A stretch of DNA of 64,000 nucleotides. Source: Tragulus kanchil. Taxonomy: Eukaryota; Chordata; Mammalia; Artiodactyla; Tragulidae. The DNA is taken from contig JAIOJX010000005.1 in NCBI GenBank assembly GCA_022376925.1, positions 96,941,001 to 97,005,000 on the forward strand. Direction: 5' to 3'. The notes beneath the pieces are model-generated. The model had not been told where the DNA came from. It saw only the letters and a program-made list of their open reading frames with translations, and did no database searches. Positions 33,982-45,643 of the stretch are shown in pieces. The position numbers and the translations under genes are program-made. How positions within the stretch are numbered: the first letter of the stretch is position 1; each line of letters begins with the position of its first letter.

Positions 33982-35759
33982 CTGAGGTAGAAGGACACAA
34001 AGACATACGTATTTAACCCCCAAACACTTTCAAAAACACAGCATTAAACAGCAGCACCTTTTAGCTAAAAATGTTTAGAATTTCAATTTTCCAACAGTAC
34101 CTTACAATGATTATGGAGATATTTTCACATTATCCAATGCTACATATGAAATAGTTTCAGATGTTATATATTGTCCTTAGTAAAAACAGAATCTTTTCCT
34201 AACAATGTGAACTTTAGAAGCTATGTCATCTTTAGAAAACAAAAATATGAAACCATTCCATATGAAATAATTTTGCATCCTTTTAAAAATTAAATTATGG
34301 CACCAAAACATAATTTTTTATAAAATTTTTCTGCATAGGCAGAAAACCTATCCTTGCTTACGCATTTTCACTAATTTTATAAGATCTATAACAGTAAACA
34401 TAAATAGAGGCAGTTAAAGAAAATTCTAATGAAAAGTTCCTTAATATATGTAATAGGATGGAGAGAAGATGACAAGTCTTCGTGAACACATTGGTTGGAG
34501 TGAGTAAGAGAATTTAATTTTATAAAAATGTTAAAATATTTAATTGTTTTGTTAGATAGGGACAAATGGAAATTCAAAAGTTGCAGCAAATGATGCAAGC
34601 AAGCTTTGTGTTTAGCTAATGGCATTTGAAATTTCAAGAAAGAGATTAATTGTAAGTATTAGAGAGAAAAAAATCCCAACATGGAATTCTACATTCATTA
34701 GTAATATCTAGGCAATTGAACACTGTACTTCCCAGACTGTAATATCTCCGGCGCATAGATGTAGATTTCTGGAAAAAATAAAAATGTTATGTTAGCTAAA
34801 AAAGTAAAACTAATGGTATTATCATTTGCAGTAAAGGGTCAAAATATGAATGTAATAATAATGCCTGAAGAAAACATTTAGAATGTTTGGACTATGGTGG
34901 TGTGGAAATTTTAACAAACCAGTTTGTATAATTTGAAAGCACTTATATCTGTGATCCTCAATAGGATCAAGAAACACTTTCTGATACCTATCCACTTCAA
35001 TTTTCTTCTCGGTTAGATTAAGCAAAACAGAACGTTGAGACAATGTAGGTGAAAACAGAATCGAGGTAGTGCTATTCACTGAGAATAAGGCCTTCTGGTC
35101 AACGTGGGTGACAGTCAACAAATCTAAGTAACCATAAGTACCAAAGCACTGATGAACATGTTAGGAGAGGTCTTGGCCATCATGAAGACTACCATTTGGC
35201 AGAGGAGTTTGTTACCCAAAGGACAGAACTTAGATAGAAAATTTTCCTATAAATTAAGTAAATAGATGTTGGTAAGACCTGTGGTCCAAAGGTGAACATC
35301 ATGATGTGTCTTGTAGCTGTTTGAACGCTTGGGTGTACTGATGTATTAGCTTGTCTGGAGTTTGAACATTGGAAAATTCCAACTAGACAGCTCACTCTCC
35401 TGAGAAAGATGTCCAGACGTACAGTACAAAATGTCATGTGCACAGGTCACTGACATTTGACATAAATGAAGTCCTTCCTTTGCATCCACTGGTTTTGCAA
35501 GTGAAAATACTGTTTGGCAAATGAAAATACTCGTAGCAAACTATTCTATGATTTACAAATTAACGTAAGAACAGGGAGATTAAAGGCAGGGATTCTGCAC
35601 ACAGGTATCTTCACTCTTTTCTGTTCTTTGATAATTCATGAGTTCTGTTACTCACATTTTTAACATTTTGAAGAATACCTGACCATAATAATCTGACCCC
35701 CTTACCTTTTCCTGGATTTCATACATCTTTAAGTTTTACACAGGGATCACCCTCATCAT

Positions 35760-35990
35760 AACTAGAGTAAGTCTTGGTTCCTTTCAATCTCTCTCAATAC
35801 ATTCTATATCCTAGCACTTCTAATAATGACACAGTTATCCACGTGTCCGAATCCTCTACTAGAGCACCAGCTGCTTGAGTTGAGAGGCAGAATTCAGCCC
35901 CCAGGACCTGCAGAGTGCAATGCTGCCATACGGTAGTGCACACAATAAATGTTCACAATAAATAAATAGCTGCTCAATAAACTGAAGCAC
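35760..35990 (+). repeat. L2 LINE 3' end, copy 1
   Basis: Typical L2 tail elements occur in order: 'agcaccagctgcttgagttg', 'gcagagtgcaatgctgccat', then 'acaataaatgttcacaataa'. It is duplicated at about 36896-37126. Confidence 0.65.
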
Positions 35991-36895
35991 TGTACAAATG
36001 GTACCATTATGTCACATGTATTTATGAATATGTAACATATGGCTATAATAAAACATAACCAGAGTTCAGTAAACTTCATTTAATGTACCTAAAAGTTCAA
36101 TTCCATATGTGCTTAAACACCAGGAAGAATTAAACTCCATATGCTGGATTAGATTAAGCAAAACAGAACGTTGAGACAATGTAGGTGAAAACAGAATCGA
36201 GGTAGTGCTATTCACTGAGAATAAGGCCTTCTGGTCAACGTGGGTGACAGTCAACAAATCTAAGTAACCATAAGTACCAAAGCACTGATGAACATGTTAG
36301 GAGAGGTCTTGGCCATCATGAAGACTACCATTTGGCAGAGGAGTTTGTTACCCAAAGGACAGAACTTAGATAGAAAATTTTCCTATAAATTAAGTAAATA
36401 GATGTTGGTAAGACCTGTGGTCCAAAGGTGAACATCATGATGTGTCTTGTAGCTGTTTGAACGCTTGGGTGTACTGATGTATTAGCTTGTCTGGAGTTTG
36501 AACATTGGAAAATTCCAACTAGACAGCTCACTCTCCTGAGAAAGATGTCCAGACGTACAGTACAAAATGTCATGTGCACAGGTCACTGACATTTGACATA
36601 AATGAAGTCCTTCCTTTGCATCCACTGGTTTTGCAAGTGAAAATACTGTTTGGCAAATGAAAATACTCGTAGCAAACTATTCTATGATTTACAAATTAAC
36701 GTAAGAACAGGGAGATTAAAGGCAGGGATTCTGCACACAGGTATCTTCACTCTTTTCTGTTCTTTGATAATTCATGAGTTCTGTTACTCACATTTTTAAC
36801 ATTTTGAAGAATACCTGACCATAATAATCTGACCCCCTTACCTTTTCCTGGATTTCATACATCTTTAAGTTTTACACAGGGATCACCCTCATCAT

Positions 36896-37126
36896 AACTA
36901 GAGTAAGTCTTGGTTCCTTTCAATCTCTCTCAATACATTCTATATCCTAGCACTTCTAATAATGACACAGTTATCCACGTGTCCGAATCCTCTACTAGAG
37001 CACCAGCTGCTTGAGTTGAGAGGCAGAATTCAGCCCCCAGGACCTGCAGAGTGCAATGCTGCCATACGGTAGTGCACACAATAAATGTTCACAATAAATA
37101 AATAGCTGCTCAATAAACTGAAGCAC
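36896..37126 (+). repeat. L2 LINE 3' end, copy 2
   Basis: It duplicates 35760-35990 within duplication 11. Confidence 0.65.
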
Positions 37127-37332
37127 TGTACAAATGGTACCATTATGTCACATGTATTTATGAATATGTAACATATGGCTATAATAAAACATAACCAGAG
37201 TTCAGTAAACTTCATTTAATGTACCTAAAAGTCATTCAAGCAAACTTCCATATGTGCTTAAACACCAGGAAGAATTAAAAACTCATGATAGAGTCATGCT
37301 GCCAGAAATGATCCTCCAGAAACCATTTAATA

Positions 37333-37545
37333 GGTGGCAAGGGTGGTAAAGAACCCATCTGCCAATGCAGGAGAGATAAAGAGACACGACTCCATCCCTG
37401 GGTCAGGAAGATCCCCTGGAGAAGGAAATTGCAACCCACAGTGGTATTCTTGCCTAGAGAATCCCATGGACAGAGGAGCCTGGTGGGCTACAGTCCATGG
37501 GGTCGCAGAGTCAGACATGCCTGAAGTAATCTAACATGCACCAGT
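37333..37545 (+). mobile_element. BovA2-type SINE
   Basis: A tRNA-like head ('gtggcaagggtggtaaagaa') is followed by 'ggagaaggaaattgcaaccc', 'agaatcccatggacagagga', 'gcctggtgggctacagtcca' and 'tggggtcgcagagtcagaca'. It is less diverged than the MIR and L2 fragments nearby. Confidence 0.92.
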
Positions 37546-37599
37546 ATGAAACATGATCTTCTTAAATATGTATATTGTTCTGGATATACAATTCTATGA

Positions 37600-37742
37600 C
37601 TTTCTTTTTTAACTTTTTAAAAAAAACTTTTTGGCCAAGCTGTATGACATGTAGAATCCTAGTTCTCTGAGCAGGAATAGAACCTGTGCTCCCTCAAGTG
37701 GAAGAAGAGCGTCTCAAGCATTGGACCACCAGCAAAGTCCTT
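37600..37742 (-). mobile_element. tRNA-derived SINE, antisense
   Basis: The minus strand reads 'gctggtggtccaatgcttga' and continues through 'tgcatgtcataca'-like sequence to a homopolymer tail. The plus strand shows T/A-rich sequence followed by 'ggccaagctgtatgacatgt'. Confidence 0.7.
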
Positions 37743-38444
37743 TATGACCTTACATATCACGTAACATTTCAATACCTCAACTCTTGTCATCTACTGATGG
37801 ATGACTGTATTTCATGACAATATTTAGGGAAACCTTAAGATACCTACATAATATTTCATTACCATACTATATTATTAATATGATGGTGTTATATAATGTG
37901 AATACATATCAATAGCCATACAGTGTAAGAGTATCCTAGCTTAATTTCATCAGGTATAGTGATAAACTGCATGGCTTTGGAGAAGTTATTTGCATTTGAG
38001 TAAGCAAGAAGGAAATTAACAGGATGCCACATTCAGTGATATCCTTAATTACTTAACTGGCCAGGGCAGGCATAGGCAAACATCAGATAACATACAAGTG
38101 GAATCAAAGAAACATGTTTATTATTGCTATGGTAGTGTGTTCTACAAAACATCCATATGAGAACATCCTGAGGTGACACACGGCATTTTATTATTTTATG
38201 TTTAATGTTAAATAATTGCCCCTTCCTGTCAGGTAGATTGTACCATGGAGACCCAGTGACAGAGCACACTTTTGAGTGTACACTGAACACCTTCAGTCTG
38301 ACGGTATTTTGTTGAATGGATCTCATGAAAAACAGAGGATATCTTTGCATTGCATGTATTTTACCCAAGCTGGAAGACTGTGTTATACAAAAACACAACC
38401 CACCAATTGATCACATTTCAGATATTATTGCTTTGGGAATTCTT

Positions 38445-38781
38445 TTTTTTTTTTTTTTAAAGATTTATTTATTTATTTATTTTGGTGGGGGAGGGGTGGG
38501 GAGGGAGGGGAGCGGGCGGACCACTTCTATTGGTCTTTCATTTGTCCATTTTTCATCCATCTTTGTTCTTTGGCCCGTGTGGGCCTCCCATCGTGGTGGC
38601 CTCTGTTGTTGCAGAGAGAGCACTGGCTCTGGGTGCATGCACTCCACAGCTCCGGCTCGGTAGTTGGACACTTTGGTCCTGCCGCTCCGTGGCACGTGGG
38701 ATCTTCCCAGGCCAGGGATCGAACTGGCACCCCTTGCACTGCAAGGCAGTGTCCTTACCCACTGGACCACCAGGGAAGCCC
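38445..38781 (-). mobile_element. Full-length CHR-type SINE, antisense, with 18-19-bp target duplication
   Basis: The minus strand starts 'gggcttccctggtggtccag' and passes through the tRNA-like B box ('ggttcgatccctgg'-type, here 'cagttcgatccctggcctgg'). It ends in an AT-rich tail. The sequence 'tattgctttgggaattctt' stands on both sides (38426-38444 and 38782-38800). It carries a G-rich stretch at 38484-38519. Confidence 0.93.
38484..38519 (+). repeat. G-rich tract with quadruplex-forming pattern
   Basis: Six or more runs of three to five G are separated by single bases ('ggtgggggaggggtgggg', then 'agggaggggagcgggcgg'), which satisfies the four-run quadruplex rule. It lies in the tail half of the CHR SINE. 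In the RYR2 transcript (minus strand) it is C-rich. Confidence 0.75.
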
Positions 38782-39412
38782 TATTGCTTTGGGAATTCTT
38801 GAGCAAAGGTAATAAATAAGCAAATTAGACACAGAGTCAGCTCTGTAGTTTAAAACAGAATACAACTGAAAAATAATATAAAAACATTATTCTCACATGG
38901 TTTTAATATCAATGCATTGCTCATCTCTAAATGCATTGCTGATCCTGAGAAAGATTAGCTCAAAAACGTTTAAAGAAAAGGTTAAATGAGTGATCTTAAA
39001 TTCAGAATTCAAATATTAGACCAGGGAAAGACAGTATCTCAAACATATTGCTATGGCCACCAATGAAAAATACAAGTATAAAACATTTGAAGTCAGGTGT
39101 AACTCCTGAAATTTTTGTTAGAATGGTTTAAAATTGTGTATAGTCCTAATTATTTGCAGAATTTTGGAAATATTTTAAAAAAGACAATAAAATAGAGGCC
39201 TTGATCTCTCTCAGTATTTTGTGCATCAATGGTTCTGAAAATTATAAGCTTGGAAATAATGTTGATTAGATAATAAGCACTCCTGAGGTCATAGATTCCT
39301 TTAATGAACATGCTCACATGTATGCTTTGGGGCCACAAGTCTGCATACATTCTTTAAAAAAATGTTGTTATGTGGTTAATGCAAATGTGATTGAATCAAC
39401 ACAAAAGCTAAC

Positions 39413-39547
39413 CTGTTCGAGATGAAAAAGCACATTTGCTATATCCAAAACCCTTTCTACTGTCTTCTCAGGATCTGAAGTGTCTTCTGTCCTGTTGGGT
39501 AAGTCTTTGTAGAGAGCCATTTGCCATCTAATAGCAGGATCCTCCAA
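39413..39547 (-). CDS. RYR2: RYR2 exon [14 protein letters not shown]...VLFHLEQ (single copy)
   Basis: The exon is 135 bases in phase 0, from an acceptor TTTTTCTGCAG to a donor GTTAGC. It encodes 45 residues from [20 protein letters not shown] to [10 protein letters not shown], about residues 3531-3575, just before the calmodulin-binding helix at the end of the bridging solenoid. The donor departs from GTAAGT at +3 (T) and +6 (C). Not duplicated: the left edge of duplication 12 begins 18 bases upstream of it, inside the preceding intron. Confidence 0.95.
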
Positions 39548-39619
39548 CTGCAGAAAAAGGAAAAACATCAAAAAAATACAGTGCAAAGAGAGGAAGACCC
39601 AATTCTGAAGAATCAATCT

Positions 39620-39890
39620 ACAGCTACTTATTGAGCACAGCACAGGGTGAAAACATGATGCAGAGATCAAGACAGAGAAGTCACTTGCACTCTTGAAATA
39701 TCATCTGATGAGGGAGACATCAAGCATATGTTTACAATTGTAACAAAGGCTACTAGGAAGAAATATAAGGTACCTTGGAGGCTTAAGTTAATCACTTGTT
39801 GGAAAGATTTCCCTAAACAAGTAACATTTCAACTAGAACTTAAAAATGAGCTGGAGATGGTCAGGGAAAGAAAACAGGCAAAAGCTATTT
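39620..39890 (+). repeat. L2 LINE fragment, copy 1
   Basis: The order matches L2: 'ctacttattgagcacagcac', 'gatgagggagacatcaag', 'aagatttccctaaacaagta' and 'catttcaactagaactta'. The open frame across it is incidental. It is duplicated at about 40752-41022. Confidence 0.65.
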
Positions 39891-40151
39891 TTATCTTTCT
39901 CTATTCATTTCACACACAAATAAAGATTTACACATTTACTTTAGAGGATCACATTTATCTATAAATACAAGGACTCTACAAGCCCAGTCTCACTGAAACA
40001 AAGATACTAATGAATAAAACCAATGAAGGCCAACAAAATCATATTTTGATGAAGCAATCTACAGACTCTAGTTTTTAATACTGTCAAATTTCTTGAGCAA
40101 AAGATATAATGGAATTCTGAAGGTTTTTAAGAAAGATTATTTTAAACCATC

Positions 40152-40275
40152 AGTCAGTGAGTTCAGTCACTCAGTCGTGCCCAATTCTTCATGACCCCGT
40201 GGACTGCAGCACACCAGGCTTCCCTGTCCTTCACCAGCTCCTGAAGCCTGCTCAAAATCATGTTCATTGAGTCAG
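40152..40275 (-). mobile_element. BovA SINE fragment, antisense, copy 1
   Basis: The plus strand reads 'gttcagtcactcagtcgtgc', 'tcatgaccccgtggactgca', 'gcacaccaggcttccctgtc' and 'cttcaccagctcctgaagcc'. This is the reverse complement of the BovA/BovB-derived 3' unit. It is duplicated at 41284-41407. Confidence 0.9.
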
Positions 40276-40751
40276 TGATGCCATAAATACTGACAAATAT
40301 AAGTATCTTTCCAAGGATAGATCATTTCAAAGAAGTAATTTAGAACAATGATGCCATTAAAAACAGGCAAAGCAATACTCTTATAGCTCTCCTCCCATTA
40401 AACACTTTCTTTAAACACAGGAGATGGAGTATGATGAAGCAGAATTAAATCATCAATATTCAAAGCTTTACAATTCCTAGTGTGAGAAAGCAGAGCTTGA
40501 ACATTTTAAAAAACAATAACTTTCATCTAGTCAAACAGAGATAGAACTTTGTACATTGAATAATTTGTCAAGACTTCCTTGTCCTTTGATAAAACAAAAT
40601 GCTTTCTGTCTATATACTTTTTTTCATTTGAGGACAATCAGACTTACAGATTTTATTCCTTTAATATAAAATTGGGGCATTCAAGCAGCCAGAGAAGCAT
40701 CAAAAAAATACAGTGCAAAGAGAGGAAGACCCAATTCTGAAGAATCAATCT

Positions 40752-41022
40752 ACAGCTACTTATTGAGCACAGCACAGGGTGAAAACATGATGCAGAGATC
40801 AAGACAGAGAAGTCACTTGCACTCTTGAAATATCATCTGATGAGGGAGACATCAAGCATATGTTTACAATTGTAACAAAGGCTACTAGGAAGAAATATAA
40901 GGTACCTTGGAGGCTTAAGTTAATCACTTGTTGGAAAGATTTCCCTAAACAAGTAACATTTCAACTAGAACTTAAAAATGAGCTGGAGATGGTCAGGGAA
41001 AGAAAACAGGCAAAAGCTATTT
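40752..41022 (+). repeat. L2 LINE fragment, copy 2
   Basis: It duplicates 39620-39890 within duplication 12. Confidence 0.65.
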
Positions 41023-41283
41023 TTATCTTTCTCTATTCATTTCACACACAAATAAAGATTTACACATTTACTTTAGAGGATCACATTTATCTATAAATAC
41101 AAGGACTCTACAAGCCCAGTCTCACTGAAACAAAGATACTAATGAATAAAACCAATGAAGGCCAACAAAATCATATTTTGATGAAGCAATCTACAGACTC
41201 TAGTTTTTAATACTGTCAAATTTCTTGAGCAAAAGATATAATGGAATTCTGAAGGTTTTTAAGAAAGATTATTTTAAACCATC

Positions 41284-41407
41284 AGTCAGTGAGTTCAGTC
41301 ACTCAGTCGTGCCCAATTCTTCATGACCCCGTGGACTGCAGCACACCAGGCTTCCCTGTCCTTCACCAGCTCCTGAAGCCTGCTCAAAATCATGTTCATT
41401 GAGTCAG
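41284..41407 (-). mobile_element. BovA SINE fragment, antisense, copy 2
   Basis: It duplicates 40152-40275 within duplication 12. Confidence 0.9.
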
Positions 41408-41408
41408 T

Positions 41409-43673
41409 GATGCCATAAATACTGACAAATATAAGTATCTTTCCAAGGATAGATCATTTCAAAGAAGTAATTTAGAACAATGATGCCATTAAAAACAGGC
41501 AAAGCAATACTCTTATAGCTCTCCTCCCATTAAACACTTTCTTTAAACACAGGAGATGGAGTATGATGAAGCAGAATTAAATCATCAATATTCAAAGCTT
41601 TACAATTCCTAGTGTGAGAAAGCAGAGCTTGAACATTTTAAAAAACAATAACTTTCATCTAGTCAAACAGAGATAGAACTTTGTACATTGAATAATTTGT
41701 CAAGACTTCCTTGTCCTTTGATAAAACAAAATGCTTTCTGTCTATATACTTTTTTTCATTTGAGGACAATCAGACTTACAGATTTTATTCCTTTAATATA
41801 AAATTACTCCTTCATGTCCCCAGGATTACCAGTCCTACAATTTTAAGACAATGTATTCAAGAAGGAGCTGAAAGAACTTGTGGTTTCTAAGTCTGTATGT
41901 ATGGGGACCCAACCCCTAGTATAAAAAGTAGAGAATGAAATGTCATTCATTACATCTTTATTTTCAGGTTTCATTCACTGGGAAGTGAAATACTGATTAC
42001 ACATGTGCATCCTTCTCAGCTCTTCTCTTTCTTTCTGATCCTCAATACCCAGAATATACTGTCCAAAGTATCACACAAGCAACCACTAAAATACAATGGA
42101 AGGATTTCCTCCTGCTTATCCAAGATATAACTTTTCATTTCCTGTTTCTTAAGAGCGGCATAAACATTTATTTAGGAGGTACTGAATGCTTTCTCTTGCT
42201 GTTTGGGACTACAGTTCTCTACATATGGTCTCAAATTCCTTAGAAATCCTGAGATCCTTTCAGGGGTACATGATCTCCTCAAACACCCATGTATATAAGT
42301 ATAAACTTGAGGTTCACCTGGAGGCTTTATGAATATTTCGAATAATGTTCAAAATGGTTTTGCTATCTACAAGAAGATCATGCTCTTACAGGGAATTAAT
42401 CTCCTACTTTATTAAAGCTAAAATTAAGTGGATGACTAAGTACATGGCCAGGTGTATATCAAAAGTGCCCCACATAATTCCTGTGCATTTGTGAACGTTG
42501 TAAAAGCATGTCACACCTTTATCACATTATATTCCAAAGAGTCGATGCCATAAATACTGACAAATATAAGTATCTTTCAAGGATAGATCATTTCAAAGAA
42601 GTAATTTAGAACAATGATGCCATTAAAAACAGGCAAAGCAATACTCTTATAGCTCTCCTCCCATTAAACACTTTCTTTAAACACAGGAGATGGAGTATGA
42701 TGAAGCAGAATTAAATCATCAATATTCAAAGCTTTACAATTCCTAGTGTGAGAAAGCAGAGCTTGAACATTTTAAAAAACAATAACTTTCATCTAGTCAA
42801 ACAGAGATAGAACTTTGTACATTGAATAATTTGTCAAGACTTCCTTGTCCTTTGATAAAACAAAATGCTTTCTGTCTATATACTTTTTTTCATTTGAGGA
42901 CAATCAGACTTACAGATTTTATTCCTTTAATATAAAATTACTCCTTCATGTCCCCAGGATTACCAGTCCTACAATTTTAAGACAATGTATTCAAGAAGGA
43001 GCTGAAAGAACTTGTGGTTTCTAAGTCTGTATGTATGGGGACCCAACCCCTAGTATAAAAAGTAGAGAATGAAATGTCATTCATTACATCTTTATTTTCA
43101 GGTTTCATTCACTGGGAAGTGAAATACTGATTACACATGTGCATCCTTCTCAGCTCTTCTCTTTCTTTCTGATCCTCAATACCCAGAATATACTGTCCAA
43201 AGTATCACACAAGCAACCACTAAAATACAATGGAAGGATTTCCTCCTGCTTATCCAAGATATAACTTTTCATTTCCTGTTTCTTAAGAGCGGCATAAACA
43301 TTTATTTAGGAGGTACTGAATGCTTTCTCTTGCTGTTTGGGACTACAGTTCTCTACATATGGTCTCAAATTCCTTAGAAATCCTGAGATCCTTTCAGGGG
43401 TACATGATCTCCTCAAACACCCATGTATATAAGTATAAACTTGAGGTTCACCTGGAGGCTTTATGAATATTTCGAATAATGTTCAAAATGGTTTTGCTAT
43501 CTACAAGAAGATCATGCTCTTACAGGGAATTAATCTCCTACTTTATTAAAGCTAAAATTAAGTGGATGACTAAGTACATGGCCAGGTGTATATCAAAAGT
43601 GCCCCACATAATTCCTGTGCATTTGTGAACGTTGTAAAAGCATGTCACACCTTTATCACATTATATTCCAAAG
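41409..43673. repeat. Direct duplication 13, period 1134-1135 bp
   Basis: Bases 41409-42539 recur as 42544-43673. One C is missing near the start of the right arm ('tctttcaagg' against 'tctttccaagg'). It overlaps the right arm of duplication 12, giving a triplicated core. Confidence 0.92.
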
Positions 43674-44432
43674 TGTTAAAAGGAAATGAACATGGCTTGG
43701 ATCTTTAGAAAGAAACATTTTCATACCCAGAAAGGGATACACTGTATTAGAGTCATTATTTTTTGCCATTTGGACATATTCATGATTTAAAATATCCTCA
43801 GAAGGGACATCTGAATAGGAGTCAATAGTTAAGTCAAAATAATATATTTCTAGACTTCTCATATTTCATAATAGGTTCAATAAACAAATGGTTTCTCCAC
43901 TACTATGAAATCATTTCCAAATAATGGTAAATACTTTGACTACCAAAACTCCTTAGAGCAAACTTTTCACTCACAGTTTAAAAACAGGAATTATCAAGGT
44001 TTTCATTCATATTTCTCTTCTAAATGTACACTGACTTTCCCATTACAGTAATTCTTACTATCTCCTATGTACTAATGACTTAATAAAACTTATTTCATTT
44101 CTGAGAACTATGTGTAAAACGTCGAATTTTCATAGACACCAGTCTCCACATCCCCAAAGTCCTCAAACTAGAATTCCCAACCTTCATTTCAACTGGTGCC
44201 ATCTTTTCCACAAAGTTTGACAATCTCCGATGATCTACTTTAGAAATAAGTCATTTGTTATCTTGAGGGTCATTAATACAAAAGGATATGCAAGCAGGAT
44301 AATGACTGATTAAGATGATATTTTTCACTACCTTACTTGTTAAAGTAAAATTATTTGTAGTACTCTTCTAAACAGAGATTAACTGAATAGTTTATAGGTG
44401 CTAACTGTGCTTTTGAATGATATTGGACTTAC

Positions 44433-44492
44433 CTTGCCTTGTAAGTGAATATTACTGCGGATTATATCTCGAACTTCATCCTCAGTGTCTTT
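44433..44492 (-). CDS. RYR2: RYR2 exon KDTEDEVRDIIRSNIHLQGK, copy 1
   Basis: Sixty bases in phase 0, from acceptor TTTCTTGACAG to donor GTAAGT, encode 20 residues, KDTEDEVRDIIRSNIHLQGK (about residues 3511-3530), a helical stretch of the bridging solenoid. It joins ...AKNRFSL upstream to LEDPAIRW downstream. An identical copy is at 45584-45643. Because the length is a multiple of three, a false double exon would go unnoticed in translation. Confidence 0.93.
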
Positions 44493-44694
44493 CTGTCAAG
44501 AAATAAATGTTACCTAAAAGAAGTCTCACGATGCATCAAAGGTCACAAGTCAATGGAAATAACTTCAACTTCTTTTGAAATAGTCTATGTCTGAACAAAT
44601 GTCTTCATAGGATTTAATACATGCCATAAATCTGAGAGATTCTCACTCAGGTAATTCATTGACATTGCTTGGACTTGAAACAAGACAACCACCT

Positions 44695-45198
44695 TGTGGG
44701 GAAACAAACCAGTGAAGGTTTTTGTGGCTTTGGCTGAGCCAGCAGAAAAGTAAATTGGTAATAAGAAATATACTAGAAAGCTCTAAGACAAACAAGTGAT
44801 TTGATTCACATGGGCTTATTAGCTAGGGATATACTGATCAGCAACAGGTAGGAGATCTGCTATGGACTTTGGAACGCCGGGTCAGCGCAGATGCCTTAAC
44901 TTCTTGCCGATTTAGTTGCCCCCAGCTGCAACATGCCCTTTCTATCCTCAAAGCCATGAGAATAATCATTGAATAAGGCTGTGACTGAAACCAGCCTGTG
45001 CTAATATCATTGCCTGTAAACACCTGGAGGCTTCAGCCCTGAATAAAAGCAGGGCTGGTGAATGTGTTCGGGGCCTTGACCGAAGAGGTCTTGAGTCCCC
45101 CGTTCCCATCCTTTCTCTCTGTCTGTAGGTCTGTGTGTATTTCTTAATGTCTCATCACACCCGCTATTCTTTAGGCACCTGGCTGACAAGCTGTGGCA
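44695..45198 (+). mobile_element. Solo LTR of an endogenous retrovirus (class II-like), copy 1
   Basis: A 504-bp element starts TGTGGGG and ends GTGGCA (TG...CA ends) and is flanked by the 6-bp direct repeat CCACCT (44689-44694 and 45199-45204). An AATAAA signal lies at 45042-45047 on the plus strand, followed by a CT-rich region, as in an LTR R/U5 part. No internal viral genes are present. The 6-bp target duplication fits ERVK-like class II elements. The family name is not known to me. Confidence 0.8.
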
Positions 45199-45583
45199 CC
45201 ACCTAACTGAATTTCACTCAACGTGCACTAGATTTATTGCAACTAAATTTCCAGTTCACAAGAAGGAGGGCAGAGACATCTTCCCTTGGTTCAAACATAA
45301 GGCAGTCTCCAGCATTCTATGAAATCTTGATAAAGTAATTTTTGCCAATAATACGCACAAAGACGCAGTAATTAGGAGGAGCATTCCCTGAGAAGCAATT
45401 ATTAGACAACAGCCAAATAGACTTGTTCATGGTAAGGTCTCAAACTCTGGATATATAGAGATGGAGAAATATTTTTCACTACCTTACTTGTTAAAGTAAA
45501 ATTATTTGTAGTACTCTTCTAAACAGAGATTAACTGAATAGTTTATAGGTGCTAACTGTGCTTTTGAATGATATTGGACTTAC

Positions 45584-45643
45584 CTTGCCTTGTAAGTGAA
45601 TATTACTGCGGATTATATCTCGAACTTCATCCTCAGTGTCTTT
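45584..45643 (-). CDS. RYR2: RYR2 exon KDTEDEVRDIIRSNIHLQGK, copy 2
   Basis: This is identical to 44433-44492 with the same splice sites. It is in the right arm of duplication 14 and most likely the same genomic exon. Confidence 0.88.

Larger units (their letters stand above)
32106..34318. repeat. Direct duplication 10, period 1123 bp (contains an exon)
   Basis: Bases 32106-33195 recur as 33229-34318 without indels in between, exon included. After 33195 the left copy continues as an error-rich version of what follows 34318 (for example 'taggcagaaaacaactatt'). Confidence 0.92.
35013..37280. repeat. Direct duplication 11, period 1136 bp
   Basis: Bases 35013 to about 36134 recur as 36149 to about 37280. 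The last 50 bases of the left arm are garbled relative to the right (for example 'gttcaattcc' against 'gtcattcaagcaaacttcc'), as expected at a low-quality end. Confidence 0.92.
33982..39412 (-). other. RYR2: RYR2 intron between the LEDPAIRW and calmodulin-binding exons
   Basis: It contains the right end of duplication 10, all of duplication 11, an L2 tail (doubled), a BovA2, an antisense tRNA SINE and a full CHR SINE. Stretches 34320-35010, 37745-38440 and 38800-39410 contain nothing I can name. Confidence 0.7.
39566..41805. repeat. Direct duplication 12, period 1132 bp
   Basis: Bases 39566-40673 recur as 40698-41805 with no indel that I found. A filler at 40674-40697 separates the arms. It starts in the intron directly upstream of the exon at 39413-39547. 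Confidence 0.92.
39548..44432 (-). other. RYR2: RYR2 intron between the KDTEDEV and LEDPAIRW exons
   Basis: It is built largely of duplications 12 and 13, which overlap so that a segment of about 400-500 bp occurs three times (starting near 40279, 41411 and 42546). It holds an L2 fragment and a BovA fragment. Bases 43674-44317 contain nothing recognisable. Confidence 0.75.

Noticed and set aside
39728..39964. 78-codon plus-strand ORF, present twice
   Set aside because: It lies on an L2 fragment and is doubled by duplication 12. The L2 consensus here is non-coding 3' sequence.
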